Shown here in pieces: positions 24,497-33,796 of a stretch of 64,000 nucleotides of DNA. The position numbers and the translations under genes are program-made. Every line of letters begins with the position of its first letter. The first letter of the stretch is position 1. The stretch comes from Halorubellus sp. JP-L1 (GTDB lineage: Archaea > Halobacteriota > Halobacteria > Halobacteriales > Natrialbaceae): contig NZ_JAAOIR010000002.1 in NCBI RefSeq assembly GCF_011440375.1, forward strand, positions 310,001 through 374,000, written 5' to 3'. The notes below the pieces were generated by a model. It ran no database searches. It was not told the origin of the DNA and saw only the letters and a list, made by a program, of their open reading frames with translations.

Positions 24497-24847
24497 TCAG
24501 TCCCGGCAGTCGCCGTGGGTCTCGAGGAGCGTCTGCGCGATGCGGTCGCGGTCCCGGTCGACGTCCTCGATCGGTCCCGGCGAGAACGGGCCGACGTCGA
24601 GCGCGCCAAGGCGGTCGGTGCGCGCCCGCCACACCGTCGCGAGCGAGAGCGTGCTCCCGGGTTCGATGCGGTCGTCGGGGAGGTACTCGGCGGGCATCGT
24701 CAGCGCGCCGTCGTCGACGACGTGCATGGACCGGAGGTCGTCGTACCGCCGTCGCGCGCCGTCGTCGAGGTCGCTCGGCCAGAACGCCGGGACGAGCGCG
24801 ACTCGGTCGCCGTCGCGCTCGACCGTGAACGTCGGTTCGGTGTCCAT
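24497..24847 (-). CDS. Haloarchaeal hypothetical protein
   Basis: A 116-residue soluble acidic protein without signal or membrane segments. It has a mixed fold: strands 'PTFTVERDGDRVALVPAF' at the N-terminus, a helical 'DLDDGARRRYDDLRSMH' segment, then 'LSLATVWRARTDR' and a final helix 'RIAQTLLETHGDC'. No domain is recognised. It is transcribed toward MutL (81-base spacer after its own stop to the MutL start) and could be co-transcribed. Codon use is typical of the genome, supporting a real gene. Confidence 0.65.
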   Translation of the reverse strand: MDTEPTFTVERDGDRVALVPAFWPSDLDDGARRRYDDLRSMHVVDDGALTMPAEYLPDDRIEPGSTLSLATVWRARTDRLGALDVGPFSPGPIEDVDRDRDRIAQTLLETHGDCRD

Positions 24848-24921
24848 GTCCGACGCTACTCGCTCATCGTGCTAAACGTTGACGCACCACTCGGCGTGGT
24901 GGACGGCGACGCACCACGACC

Positions 24922-24977
24922 GGCAGCGCCGCTGGGGTCGCTCGCGGTCGGCAGCGCTGCTGGGGTCGCTCGCGGTC
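24922..24977. repeat. 28-base tandem duplication downstream of glnA
   Basis: Units 24922-24949 and 24950-24977 share GGCAGCGC-GCTGGGGTCGC with one difference, in the spacer after the glutamine synthetase stop (25010, minus strand). An additional pair of GACGCACCAC copies precedes them (24881-24917). Confidence 0.7.
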
Positions 24978-25009
24978 GAACGGCGTCGAAAGAAGCGAGT
25001 GCGGGGCCG

Positions 25010-26362
25010 CTAGAACTTCTCGAGGTAGCGTTCCTTCTCCCACTCGGAGACCGAGACGCGGTAGTCCTGGAACTCCGCGCGCTTCGCCTCCAGGAACTTC
25101 TCGGTGACGTGCTCGCCGAGCGCGTCCTGCACGACCTCGTCGGCCTCGAGCGCGTCGAGGGCCTCGCCGAGGTTCTCCGGGAGCGTCTCGATCCCGTACT
25201 CCTCGCGTTTGGCCTCGTCGAACTCGTAGATGTTCTCGCGGACCGGCTCGTCGCAGTCCATCTTCTGCTCGATCCCGTCCAGGCCCGCGTGGATGAGCGC
25301 CGCGAACGCGAGGTAGGGGTTACAGGACGGGTCCGGGAAGCGCGCCTCGATGCGGCTCGCCGCCGGCACGCGCGCCGCCGGCTTCCGGATGAGCGCCGAG
25401 CGGTTCCGGTCGGACCACGCCACGTACACGGGTGCCTCGTAGCCCGGCACCAGGCGCTTGTAGGAGTTCACGGTCGGGTTCGCGACCGCCGCGATCGCGG
25501 GTGCGTGCTCGAGGATGCCGGCCGTGAACTGCTTCGCGGTCTCGCTCAGGTCGAACTCGTCGTCGCCGTCGTGGAACGCGTTCTCGCCGTCCTGGAACAG
25601 CGAGAAGTGCGTGTGCATCCCGCTGCCGTTGATGCGCGCGATCGGCTTCGGCATGAACGTCGCGTGCAGGCCGTGCTCGGACGCGATGGCGCGAACGACC
25701 GCGCGGAAGGTCGCGACGTTGTCCGCCGTCGACAGCGCGTCGTCGTACTCGAAGTTGATCTCGTGCTGGCCCTCCGCGACCTCGTGGTGGCTCGCCTCGA
25801 CCTCGAACCCCATGGATTCGAGGCCGAAGATGATGTCGCGACGCACGTCCTGCGCGAGGTCCTTCGGCGCCAGGTCGAAGTAGCCGCCGGCGTCGTTCGT
25901 CTTCGTCGTCGCGCGGCCGTCCTCGTCCTCCTCGAACAGGAAGAACTCGGGTTCGGGCGCGGCGTTGACGGTGTACCCGAGCTCGTCAGCGCGCTGGATG
26001 GCCGTCTTGAGGACGCCGCGCGGGTCGCCCGCGAACGGCTCGCCCGTGGACGTGTTGATGACGTCGCACATGAGGCGCGCGGCACCGCCGTCCGCCTTCG
26101 ACCGCCACGGGAGGACCGCGAACGTCTCGGGGTCCGGGTCGAGACGCATGTCGGACTCCTGGATGCGGACGAAGCCGTTGATCGAGGACCCGTCGAAGTA
26201 GATGCCCTCGGTGAACGCCTTCTCCGCCTGCCGTGCGGGCACGGACACGTTCTTGACCGTCCCCAGGATGTCCGTGAACTGCAGGCGCAGGAAGTCGATG
26301 TTCTCCTCGTCGATCGTCTCGAGTACCGCCTCCTCCTTCTCGGAGAGGTTACCGCTTGTCAT
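25010..26362 (-). CDS. glnA: Glutamine synthetase, type I
   Basis: A 450-residue GSI. Markers in order: beta-grasp N-terminal domain with '[10 protein letters not shown]' near residue 50, '[13 protein letters not shown]' (metal Glu) near 130, '[15 protein letters not shown]' near 205, '[12 protein letters not shown]' near 255, '[19 protein letters not shown]' near 310, and 'NRSALIRKP' near 330, followed by '[18 protein letters not shown]'. It makes glutamine from glutamate, ammonia and ATP in the cytoplasm. The length fits the short GSI-alpha class without the adenylylation loop. ATG at 26362 is used; the longer open frame upstream is not conserved. Divergent from an Lrp-family gene, with inverted repeats between, so control by that regulator is likely. 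Confidence 0.97.
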   Translation of the reverse strand: MTSGNLSEKEEAVLETIDEENIDFLRLQFTDILGTVKNVSVPARQAEKAFTEGIYFDGSSINGFVRIQESDMRLDPDPETFAVLPWRSKADGGAARLMCDVINTSTGEPFAGDPRGVLKTAIQRADELGYTVNAAPEPEFFLFEEDEDGRATTKTNDAGGYFDLAPKDLAQDVRRDIIFGLESMGFEVEASHHEVAEGQHEINFEYDDALSTADNVATFRAVVRAIASEHGLHATFMPKPIARINGSGMHTHFSLFQDGENAFHDGDDEFDLSETAKQFTAGILEHAPAIAAVANPTVNSYKRLVPGYEAPVYVAWSDRNRSALIRKPAARVPAASRIEARFPDPSCNPYLAFAALIHAGLDGIEQKMDCDEPVRENIYEFDEAKREEYGIETLPENLGEALDALEADEVVQDALGEHVTEKFLEAKRAEFQDYRVSVSEWEKERYLEKF

Positions 26363-26381
26363 CTTATGCTCGAATCGATAA

Positions 26382-26483
26382 TTGACTTCCAGCACAAAAA
26401 CCTTAGTGATGAGCGCAAACTTTAGAATCTCTTCGAGCGATTGCACGTTCGTAAAGTTCTAAACCCTCCAGGTACGAAGTCAA
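26382..26483. promoter_or_regulatory. Nested inverted repeats between glnA and lrp
   Basis: In the 125-base divergent spacer, TTGACTTC (26382-26389) is matched by GAAGTCAA (26476-26483). TTTAGAA (26421-26427) is matched by TTCTAAA (26457-26463). The second right arm overlaps the likely TATA of the Lrp gene, 25-31 bases before its ATG. These symmetric sites are candidates for Lrp-type octamer binding. Confidence 0.5.
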
Positions 26484-26487
26484 CGTA

Positions 26488-26946
26488 ATGACGTACGAAA
26501 ATCTCGACGCGAAGTTGGTGAATGCACTACTCGGCGACGGTCGCGCGAGCCTCCGGTCGCTCGCCGAAGATCTCGACGTCTCCGTGACGACCGTCTCGAA
26601 CCACCTCAGCGACCTCGAAGACCAGGGCGTCATCCGGGGATACACGCCGATCGTCGACTACGACGAACTCGGGTACGACGTCACCGCGTTCATCCAACTG
26701 AAGGTCGAAGGGAGCGCGCTCCCGGACATCACCGAACGCCTCCAGGGGCACAAGCAGATGACGAGCGTCTACGAGGTCACCGGCGACTACGACGTCGTCG
26801 CCATCGGGAAGTTCACCGACACCGACGGCATGAACGACCAGATCAAGGCGCTGCTCACCGACCCCGACATCAACGAGTCCAACACCAGCGTCGTCCTCAA
26901 CACCGTCAACGAGAACGAACAGTTCACGCTCGACGTAGAGGAGTAA
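26488..26946 (+). CDS. lrp: Lrp/AsnC family transcriptional regulator (glnA-linked)
   Basis: A 152-residue Lrp/AsnC protein. Residues 1-55 form the winged HTH ('[36 protein letters not shown]'-like; key Ser/Thr at the recognition helix). The remaining residues form the RAM ligand domain, with '[23 protein letters not shown]'. The family forms octamers that bind amino acids such as glutamine or glutamate and repress or activate target genes. It is directly divergent from glnA, an arrangement common in haloarchaea, so glnA control is the likely role. A TTCTAAA box 25-31 bases before the ATG suggests a leaderless transcript. Repeated hairpins follow the stop codon. Confidence 0.92.
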   Translation: MTYENLDAKLVNALLGDGRASLRSLAEDLDVSVTTVSNHLSDLEDQGVIRGYTPIVDYDELGYDVTAFIQLKVEGSALPDITERLQGHKQMTSVYEVTGDYDVVAIGKFTDTDGMNDQIKALLTDPDINESNTSVVLNTVNENEQFTLDVEE

Positions 26947-27036
26947 CTGGCTGTTCCAGCGTACGGCGACCGCGAGGTCGCCGTTTCCGCGACTGACTGT
27001 TCCAGCGTACGGCGACCGCCAGGTCGTCGTTTCGCG
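26946..27036 (+). terminator. Duplicated hairpin terminators after lrp
   Basis: A 46-base unit (26946-26991, starting in the TAA stop) is repeated at 26992-27036 with few changes. Each unit holds a hairpin. The first is GGCGACC-GCGA-GGTCGCC (26965-26982) and the second GGCGACC-GCCA-GGTCGTC (27011-27028, one G-T pair). Both are followed by GTTTC. The pair can end lrp transcription in tandem. Confidence 0.6.
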
Positions 27037-27103
27037 TTCGATTCGGCGGTGGTGTCTGCCGAATGCGAACCCTCTTTCCGCGAGTTCGCGCTATGAGTGA
27101 GTC

Positions 27104-28444
27104 ATGAGTACGCGCTTCGCCACGACCGCTGAACTGGTCCAAGAGTTGGCGTCGCGGTCGTTCGATCGGCCGCCGGCGATCGTCTGTAACGCGCACGTGA
27201 CGGGCCTGGGCGTCGCTCGGGCGCTTTCGGCGCACGGGGTGCCGGTGATCGCGCTGGACCGGACGCCGGACGGCGTCGCGCCGGGGTCGACGGCGGTCGC
27301 GGCGGCGGGCGCGGTGACGTACCCGCTCGACGACGTGAACGGGTTCCGGGAGGACCTGGAGGCGATTTCGGGGGCGCTCGAGGACGACCCGGTCGCGTTC
27401 GCGTGCATGGACGAGTGGGTGCACGGGCTGGTTGCGGCGGACCCCGAGGGCGTCCGGTTGCCGTTCGCGGTGGACGCGATCGACGGCGTGCTCGACAAGA
27501 CGGCGCTGTACGCGCGCTGCGAGCGCCTGGACGTCCCCTATCCCGAGACGTACCGCATCGAGGAGGCGGGCGTCGACGGCGACGGCCCGCCCGTCCGGAC
27601 TGCGGATGAGGCCGCGGCCGAACTCGGGTTCCCGCTCGTCGTGAAGCCCGCTCGCAAGCGCGAGTTCGAGGAGGCGGTGGGGACGAACGTCGTCGAGGTC
27701 GCGGACCGCGACGAGTTCCGGGAGGTCGTCGACGGCGCGGCCGCTGACGGCATCCGCGTGATGGCCCAGGAGCGCGTGGACGTCGCCACGGGCGAGGACC
27801 GCTCGCTCGCGTCCTACCGCGGCCCCGATGGGGACGTCCTCGGCGTCGTCGGCAATGCTCGCGTCCGGTACCCGCGCGGGTACGGGACGTCCTGCGTCGT
27901 CGACGTCGTCGACAACCCCGCGCTCCGCGAGCGCGCGACGGCCGTCCTCGACGACGCGGGCTACCACGGCATCAGCGAGAGCGAGTTCGTCTACGACCGC
28001 GACCGCGAGGCGTACGTGCTCCTCGACGTCAACACGCGCCCCTGGAAGTGGATCTCGCTGCCCGTCGCCGCGGGCGCGAACCTCCCGATGGCTGCGTACG
28101 CCGACGCGGTCGCGAACGCGGACGCCGTCGCGAACGTGGACGCGGTCGCGGACCCGGACGCGGTCGACGCACACGACGAGCCTGGACCGGCTCGAGACCC
28201 GCGCTGGGTGTTCCTCGCCGACTACGTGCAGGCGGTCGCCGGGGACGGCGGGGACGTCCTCTCGCGCGAGGAGTGGTACGCCCTCGTCCAGGGCGACGTC
28301 GCCACGCCCGCCGAACTCGAATCGCACGCGAACGACGCGACGACGGACGTCGTCGCGGGCGTCTACCGCCCCGACGACCCCGACCCGACCTACCAGCTCC
28401 TCCGGACGGAACTCGGGCTCCGCGAGTACTACTGCGCCTGCTGA
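27104..28444 (+). CDS. ATP-grasp carboxylate-amine ligase
   Basis: A 446-residue ATP-grasp protein. An N-terminal Rossmann-like half contains 'VTGLGVARALSAHGVPVIALD'. 'DKTALYARCERLDVPYPETY' follows near 130 (conserved DK and the ATP hinge), then 'FPLVVKPARKREFEE' with the ATP-binding Lys, and 'VLLDVNTRPWKWISLP', which corresponds to the metal-binding E-x-N-x-R region with Asp in place of Glu. The family forms peptide-like bonds from a carboxylate and an amine with ATP; the substrates are unknown. A Val/Ala/Asn/Asp repeat (DAVAN and variants) follows at about 333-360 as an insertion. The next gene encodes a flavin monooxygenase, 102 bases away in the same direction. Confidence 0.8.
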   Translation: MSTRFATTAELVQELASRSFDRPPAIVCNAHVTGLGVARALSAHGVPVIALDRTPDGVAPGSTAVAAAGAVTYPLDDVNGFREDLEAISGALEDDPVAFACMDEWVHGLVAADPEGVRLPFAVDAIDGVLDKTALYARCERLDVPYPETYRIEEAGVDGDGPPVRTADEAAAELGFPLVVKPARKREFEEAVGTNVVEVADRDEFREVVDGAAADGIRVMAQERVDVATGEDRSLASYRGPDGDVLGVVGNARVRYPRGYGTSCVVDVVDNPALRERATAVLDDAGYHGISESEFVYDRDREAYVLLDVNTRPWKWISLPVAAGANLPMAAYADAVANADAVANVDAVADPDAVDAHDEPGPARDPRWVFLADYVQAVAGDGGDVLSREEWYALVQGDVATPAELESHANDATTDVVAGVYRPDDPDPTYQLLRTELGLREYYCAC

Positions 28445-28546
28445 CCGCCGACGCGGTCGCGTTCCGGTCCCGCGAGGCCGTCGGGGTCGCCGGGGAATGT
28501 CGCCGCAATCGCGGTCCCTTACGCCGTCCCTGCAGTACGCGTCGGC

Positions 28547-29899
28547 ATGCCCGACGACCACGTCCACCTCAACCTCTTCACGATGAACGCGGTGGAGCAC
28601 GTCACCGTCGGCTCCTGGCGGTACCCCGGCGACCAGTCCGCGCGGTACACCGACCGCGAGTACTGGACCGAGGTCGCCCGGACCGCCGAACGCGGCGGGT
28701 TCGACGGCGTGTTCTTCGCGGACGTTCGCGGCATCTACGACGTCTACGGCGACGACCGCGACCCCGCAATCGAGCGCGCCGTCCAGACGCCCTCGAACGA
28801 CCCCGCGTACCTCGTGCCCGCGATGGCCGAAGCGACCGACCACCTCGGGTTCGCCGTCACGAAGTCGACGTCGTACAACCACCCCTACCAGCTCGCCAGG
28901 GAGTTCTCGACGCTCGACCACGTCACGGACGGCCGCGTCGCGTTCAACGTCGTCACGAGCTACCTCGAGTCCGCGGCGGCGAACCTCGGCGTCGGCGACC
29001 GCATGGACCACGACGAGCGCTACGACCGCGCGGAGGAGTTCATGGACGTCTGCTACGCGCTCTGGGAGGACTCCTGGGACGACGACGCCGTCGTCCGCGA
29101 CCGCGACTCGGGCCGCTACTCGAATCCCGAAAAGGTCCGTGCGATCGACCACGACGGCGAGCACTTCCGGGTTCCGGGTCCGCACGGCTGCGAGCCGAGC
29201 CCGCAGCGGACGCCCGTCGTCTACCAGGCCGGGTCGAGCGACCGGGGCCGCGCATTCGCGGCGAAGAACGCCGAAGCCGTCTTCGTCTCCCAGCCGACGC
29301 CCGAGAAGGTCGAGGCGTACGTGGCGGACCTCCGGGAGCGCGCCGCCGCGCACGGCCGCGACCCCGACGAACTCGCCTTCTTCCCCGGCATCGTCCCCAT
29401 CGTCGCCCCAACCGAAGCGCTCGCCGAAGCCAAGGCGGAGAGCTATCGAGACGCCGTCGACGTCGAGGGCGTCCTCACGCTCCTCTCCGGGTTCGTAGAC
29501 GTGGACCTGAGCGAACTCGACCCCGACCAGCGGATCGAGCACATCGAGACCGACGCCATCCAGGGCACCGTCAACGCGTTCGCCGGCGGCGAGAGCGACT
29601 GGACGGTCCGCGAGATGGCCGAGTTCGCCGGCCTGGGCACGACGTCGCCCGTCGTCGTCGGCACCCCCGAGCAGGTCGCCGACGAGATCGAGTACTGGTA
29701 CCGCGACGTCGGCGTCGACGGCTTCAACGTCAAGGAGGTCGCGCGGCCCGAGACACTCACTGACTTCGTCGACCTCGTCGTCCCCGAACTCCGCGACCGC
29801 GACCTCCTCCGCGAGACGTACGAGGCCGACACCCTCCGCGGGAACCTGTTCGGTCGCGACCGCCTCAGCGACACGCATCCCGCGAAGCAGGACGGTTGA
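28547..29899 (+). CDS. LLM-class flavin-dependent monooxygenase (NtaA/SnaA-like)
   Basis: A 450-residue FMN-dependent monooxygenase of the luciferase-like NtaA/SnaA/DszA group. Typical features are the early 'HVHLNLFTMNAVEHVTVGSWRYPG' region, 'FDGVFFADVRGIYDVYGD' near residue 55, 'TSYNHPYQLAREFSTLDHVTDGRVAFNVVTSYLESAA' at about 105-140, and 'PVVYQAGSSDRGRAFAAKNAEAVF' near 220. Such enzymes use reduced FMN from a separate reductase to oxidise small organic or organosulfur molecules. The substrate cannot be read from sequence. The ATP-grasp ligase gene lies upstream and could act with it. TAT-type export or membrane signals are absent. Confidence 0.88.
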   Translation: MPDDHVHLNLFTMNAVEHVTVGSWRYPGDQSARYTDREYWTEVARTAERGGFDGVFFADVRGIYDVYGDDRDPAIERAVQTPSNDPAYLVPAMAEATDHLGFAVTKSTSYNHPYQLAREFSTLDHVTDGRVAFNVVTSYLESAAANLGVGDRMDHDERYDRAEEFMDVCYALWEDSWDDDAVVRDRDSGRYSNPEKVRAIDHDGEHFRVPGPHGCEPSPQRTPVVYQAGSSDRGRAFAAKNAEAVFVSQPTPEKVEAYVADLRERAAAHGRDPDELAFFPGIVPIVAPTEALAEAKAESYRDAVDVEGVLTLLSGFVDVDLSELDPDQRIEHIETDAIQGTVNAFAGGESDWTVREMAEFAGLGTTSPVVVGTPEQVADEIEYWYRDVGVDGFNVKEVARPETLTDFVDLVVPELRDRDLLRETYEADTLRGNLFGRDRLSDTHPAKQDG

Positions 29900-30025
29900 A
29901 CGAGCGGCAGTCGCTCCGTCCGACGAGCCAACGGCTCCGTGACCGAGCGCGCGAAAGAAGAAATCGGCGTGTTCTGAGTCAGTACGTCGGCCGATTGGTG
30001 GGAGTCTCGTTGGCCTGAACAGCGC

Positions 30026-31693
30026 TTACATCGCGCCGCCCATGCCACCCATGCCGCCCATGCCGCCCATGCCGCCGGCGCCACCGGGGCCGTCGTCGTC
30101 GCCCTTGTCGGTGGACAGGTCGCCAGCGGAGATGATGTCGTCGATTTTCAGCACGAGGTTCGCGGCCTCGGTGGCCGAGGTCAGCGCCTGCTCCTTGGCG
30201 TGCGCGGGCTCGACGACGCCGGCGTCGAACGTGTCGACGACGTCGCCGCTGAAGACGTTCAGGCCGGCGCGCTTCTCGCCGTCCTCGTGGGCCGCGCGGA
30301 GCTCGACGAGCGTGTCGATGCTGTCGAGTCCGGCGTTCTCGGCGAGGACGCGCGGGACGAGTTCGAGGGCGTCCGCGTACGCCTCGACGGCGAGCTGCTC
30401 GCGTCCCTCGACGCTGTCGGCGTAGTCGCGCAGGCGGTTCGCGACCTCGACCTCGATGGCGCCACCGCCAGCGACCACGCGGCCGTCGCGGACCGTCGAG
30501 GAGACGACGTCGAGCGCGTCGGTGACGCCGCGCTCGAGCTCGTCGACGACGTGCTGCGTGGAGCCGCGGAGGATGAGCGTCACGCCGTGGGCGTCGTCGT
30601 CGCCCGTGACGTAGAACATCTCGTCCTCGTCGTCGCGCGTGACGTCACCGAACCCGAGGTCGGCCTCGGAGACGTCGTCGAGGTCGGAGACGATCGCGGC
30701 GTCGAGGATCTCCGAGAGGAACTCGATGTCGGACTTCTTGACGCGACGGACGGCGAGGATGCCCTCCTTCGCGAGGTAGTGCTGGGCCATGTCGTCGATG
30801 CCCTTCTGGCAGAAGACGACGTCCGCGTCCGTGTCGAGGATCTGGTCGACCTTCTCCTGGAGCTGAGCCTCCTCCTGCTCGATGAACTGCTGGAGCTGGC
30901 TCGGGTCGGTGACGTTGACTTCGGTGTCGACGTTCGCCTCCTCGACCTCGACGGCCTCGTTGAGGAGGAGCACCTTGGCGTCCTCGACGGTCTTCGGCAT
31001 GTCGTCGTGGACGGGGTCCTTGTCGACGACGCCGCCCTTCAGGAGCTCGCTCTCACTCGCGGAGCGACCCGTCTGGGTCTCGATGTTGAGGAAGTCCATG
31101 TCGACGAGGGTCTCCTCGTCGCTCGCGACGGCGACCTGGGAGACGGCGTCGACGATGAGCTGACCGAGGTGTTCCTTGTCGAGTTCCGCGCCCTTGCCGG
31201 TCATCGACGTCTCGGCGACCTTCTGGAGGAGCGCTTCGTCGTCGGGGTCGACGCGCTCCGCGACGTCGTCGACCTCCTGGCGGGCCTGCTGGCTCGCGAG
31301 GTGGAAGCCCTTGATGATGGCCGTCGGGTGGATGTCCTGCTCGAGGAGGTCCTGGGCGTTCTTGAGGAGTTCGCCCGCGACCGCGACGGCGGTCGTGGTG
31401 CCGTCACCGGCTTCGTCCTCCTGGGTCTCGGCGACTTCGATGATCATCTCGGCCGTCGGGTTGTCGATGTCCATCTCCTTGAGGATGGTGACGCCGTCGT
31501 TCGTGATGGTGACGTCGCCCATCGAGTCGACGAGCATCTTGTCCATCCCCTTCGGACCGAGTGTGGAACGCACGGCCTCCGCGACGGCGCGTGCGGCGGA
31601 GATGTTGTACTCCTGCGCGTCCTTGTCCTTGACGCGCTGGGATTCGTCCGACATTACGATCATGGGCTGGCCTTGGGCCATTCGCTGACTCAT
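30026..31693 (-). CDS. Thermosome (group II chaperonin) subunit
   Basis: A 555-residue CCT/thermosome subunit. Signature regions: '[23 protein letters not shown]' near residue 45, '[15 protein letters not shown]' near 95 (ATP binding), 'RAHAKEQAL' near the end of the equatorial domain, and a C-terminal Gly-Gly-Met tail made of four GGM units. Subunits assemble in two stacked 8-membered rings that fold cytoplasmic proteins with ATP. Haloarchaea have up to three subunit genes; which one this is cannot be told. The start at 31693 gives an N-terminal '[14 protein letters not shown]' lead. A Shine-Dalgarno-like AGGTGA lies just before it and a TATA-like box upstream. Confidence 0.95.
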   Translation of the reverse strand: MSQRMAQGQPMIVMSDESQRVKDKDAQEYNISAARAVAEAVRSTLGPKGMDKMLVDSMGDVTITNDGVTILKEMDIDNPTAEMIIEVAETQEDEAGDGTTTAVAVAGELLKNAQDLLEQDIHPTAIIKGFHLASQQARQEVDDVAERVDPDDEALLQKVAETSMTGKGAELDKEHLGQLIVDAVSQVAVASDEETLVDMDFLNIETQTGRSASESELLKGGVVDKDPVHDDMPKTVEDAKVLLLNEAVEVEEANVDTEVNVTDPSQLQQFIEQEEAQLQEKVDQILDTDADVVFCQKGIDDMAQHYLAKEGILAVRRVKKSDIEFLSEILDAAIVSDLDDVSEADLGFGDVTRDDEDEMFYVTGDDDAHGVTLILRGSTQHVVDELERGVTDALDVVSSTVRDGRVVAGGGAIEVEVANRLRDYADSVEGREQLAVEAYADALELVPRVLAENAGLDSIDTLVELRAAHEDGEKRAGLNVFSGDVVDTFDAGVVEPAHAKEQALTSATEAANLVLKIDDIISAGDLSTDKGDDDGPGGAGGMGGMGGMGGMGGAM

Positions 31694-31697
31694 AGTT

Positions 31698-31730
31698 CAC
31701 CTGCATCTATGAATGTGATTCGTAATAAAG
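31698..31730 (-). promoter_or_regulatory. Promoter and ribosome site of the thermosome gene
   Basis: On the minus strand a TATA-like CTTTATTACG (31721-31730) stands about 30-37 bases before the ATG. AGGTGA (31698-31703) is four bases before it, a Shine-Dalgarno match, unlike the many leaderless genes here. Confidence 0.55.
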
Positions 31731-32014
31731 GTGCCTTATTTGGAATCTGCCACGTCGCCGAGGCCAGACGATGGATGGGGAGAAACCACCCGACGTAACG
31801 ACCTTCTACGAGCTAGTTTGCGTCGTGTTACCACGCTTCGATATGCGGGGATTGCCGGTGCAGCCCCTACTTTATATAGTGGATGGGCGCTGTGTTCGCG
31901 AGCCGGTAGCACGACGGAACCCCGGGTTCGATTCGGTAGACGCTCTGTGTCGCCCGCGAAGCGTGGACTAACGGTCCGATAACTAACCGGGTAGGGGCGG
32001 AACGTGCGCTCCCG
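31731..32014. other. Spacer between thermosome and PhoD genes
   Basis: No convincing gene. Short open frames on the plus strand (for example 31771-31971) lack conserved features or haloarchaeal composition. The stretch is less GC-rich than the genes around it and contains TTTATATAG at 31870-31878, a good TATA-like element with no start codon at the right distance for PhoD. An unannotated short transcript is possible. GGGTTCGATTC at 31922-31932 resembles a T-arm but no tRNA can be folded. Confidence 0.45.
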
Positions 32015-33766
32015 ATGCCCCAAGACCACTCGCCGACGGACGGATCGCCGGACGACGCCGACCGCCGGTGGTTCCTTCGATCGGTCGCGACCGCCGCCGC
32101 CGGTGGCGGGCTCGCGTCCATCCTCGGCGACCGCGACCTCGTCCAGCCCGTCGCCGCGAGCGACCTGGCGTCCGTCGACCCCGCGAGCGTCCAGGTCGAC
32201 GCGACCGCGGATCCCGACGAGGTCTTCCCGCAGTCCGTGATGAGCGGCGGGCCGACGCCCACGGGCGCGATCGCGTGGACGCGCGTCGCGCCGTCGGCGG
32301 CGGCCGGGAACGGATTCCTCGTCCTCCAGGTCGCGACCGACCCCGAGTTCGCCGACGTCCAGCACTCGACGGTGATCCCGAACGGCCGGTACGCGGCCGA
32401 CCACGACCACACCGTCCAGGTCGACCTCGACGGCGAACTCACCCCCGACTCGTTCTACCACTACCGGTTCGTCTACGACGGGACGGCCACGCGCACCGGC
32501 CGCCTCCGAACCCTCCCCGAACCCGACGCCAGCCCCGAGTCCCTCCGCGTCGCCGTCGTCTCCTGCCAGGACTACCAGAACGGCTACTACGGCGCCCACC
32601 ACCACGTCGCCCAGGAGGAACTGGACTACCTCGTCCACCTCGGGGACTTCGTCTACGAGTCCGCGAACGGCCAGTACACCGCACCCGGGCGGTCCGTGCC
32701 CGACGACCGACAGCTGTCGCTCCCCAGCGGCCGGCCGCTCGCCGAGACACTGGACGACTTCCGGTACCTGTACGATCGGTACAAGCGCGACCGGTTCCTC
32801 CAGGAAGCGCTCGAACGCCACACCGTGATCGCGGGCTGGGACGACCACGAGGTCGGGAACGACCGCTACTGGGACGCCGCCGCCGACGCGCCCGTCCTCC
32901 CGAACAAGCGCCGCGGCGACGACCCCGAGTTCGCGATGGAAGTCACCGCGAACGGCATCCAGGCGTGGGTCGAGCACGTCCCGATGCGCGTCGACTACGA
33001 CCCGTCCGCCGAGCACCTCCACGACCAGCTCCGGCTCTGGCGCCGGCTCGAGTTCGGCGACCTCGTCGACCTCGCCGTCACCGACGAACGACTGTTCCGG
33101 GACGGCCCGCCGTGCCCCGGCGGCGACGTCGTGACGTGCTTCCGGGAGGACGAACGCGGTCGGACGATGCTCGGCGACGAACAGAAGCAGTGGTGGAAGG
33201 ACTGGACGAAGAACTCGACGGCGCGGTGGACGACGTGGCTGAACGAGGTCCTGACGATGCCGCTCACGCACGGCGAGGGCTGGAACCAGGTGGAGGTCCT
33301 CCACGACGCCTGGGACGGCTTCCAGCACGAACGCCACCAGCTCATGCGGCACCTCCGCCGGCACGGCCCGCGGAACTTCGTGACGCTCACCGGCGACCTC
33401 CACTGCGCGATGGCGGGCATCCAGCACGGGCACTACGGCGAGTTCGGGCGCGGCGACCGCGGCCCGCGCGTCGGCGTGGAACTCCTCACGCCCGCGATCT
33501 CCAGCACGAACGCCGCGGACGTCCTCACGTACCCGACGTGGCTCGACGACGAGGACGTCGACGACTTCGCAACGGCCGAGAACGAGCACCTGACGTTCGT
33601 AGACTGGCACGAGCACGGGTACGCCGTCGTCGAGTTCACGCGCGACGAAGCGAGGTACACCGCGTACAGCGTCGACAGCACCGAGAACAGCGAGGACGCC
33701 ACCAGGCGCACGCTCGCCGAGTACGTCGTCCCCGACGGCGAGCATCGGCTGCGACGGAAGCGCTGA
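32015..33766 (+). CDS. phoD: Secreted alkaline phosphatase D (PhoD-like)
   Basis: A 583-residue PhoD-family metallophosphoesterase with a Tat signal (DDADRRWFLRSVATAAAGGG), so export across the membrane is predicted. An N-terminal 100-residue beta domain contains 'FPQSVMSGGPTPTGAIAWTRV'. The catalytic domain follows, with 'LRVAVVSCQDYQNGYY' (D and C near residue 185), 'HLGDFVYES', 'AGWDDHEVGND' (metal His/Asp) near 275, 'LTGDLHCAM' near 450 and 'EFTTPAISS'-like 'ELLTPAISS'. PhoD enzymes cleave phosphate diesters and monoesters and often feed phosphate uptake. They bind iron and calcium in characterised members. No Pho regulon gene is adjacent. Confidence 0.9.
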   Translation: MPQDHSPTDGSPDDADRRWFLRSVATAAAGGGLASILGDRDLVQPVAASDLASVDPASVQVDATADPDEVFPQSVMSGGPTPTGAIAWTRVAPSAAAGNGFLVLQVATDPEFADVQHSTVIPNGRYAADHDHTVQVDLDGELTPDSFYHYRFVYDGTATRTGRLRTLPEPDASPESLRVAVVSCQDYQNGYYGAHHHVAQEELDYLVHLGDFVYESANGQYTAPGRSVPDDRQLSLPSGRPLAETLDDFRYLYDRYKRDRFLQEALERHTVIAGWDDHEVGNDRYWDAAADAPVLPNKRRGDDPEFAMEVTANGIQAWVEHVPMRVDYDPSAEHLHDQLRLWRRLEFGDLVDLAVTDERLFRDGPPCPGGDVVTCFREDERGRTMLGDEQKQWWKDWTKNSTARWTTWLNEVLTMPLTHGEGWNQVEVLHDAWDGFQHERHQLMRHLRRHGPRNFVTLTGDLHCAMAGIQHGHYGEFGRGDRGPRVGVELLTPAISSTNAADVLTYPTWLDDEDVDDFATAENEHLTFVDWHEHGYAVVEFTRDEARYTAYSVDSTENSEDATRRTLAEYVVPDGEHRLRRKR

Positions 33767-33796
33767 TCGCCGACGTCGACTGGCTGTCGTCGCCGG

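Noticed and set aside
31900-31960. T-arm-like GGGTTCGATTC in the thermosome-PhoD spacer
   Set aside because: No pairing acceptor stem, D-arm or anticodon stem could be built around it.
31771-31971. 66-residue open frame upstream of PhoD
   Set aside because: No conserved features, non-haloarchaeal composition (few Asp/Glu), and no promoter at the right distance.
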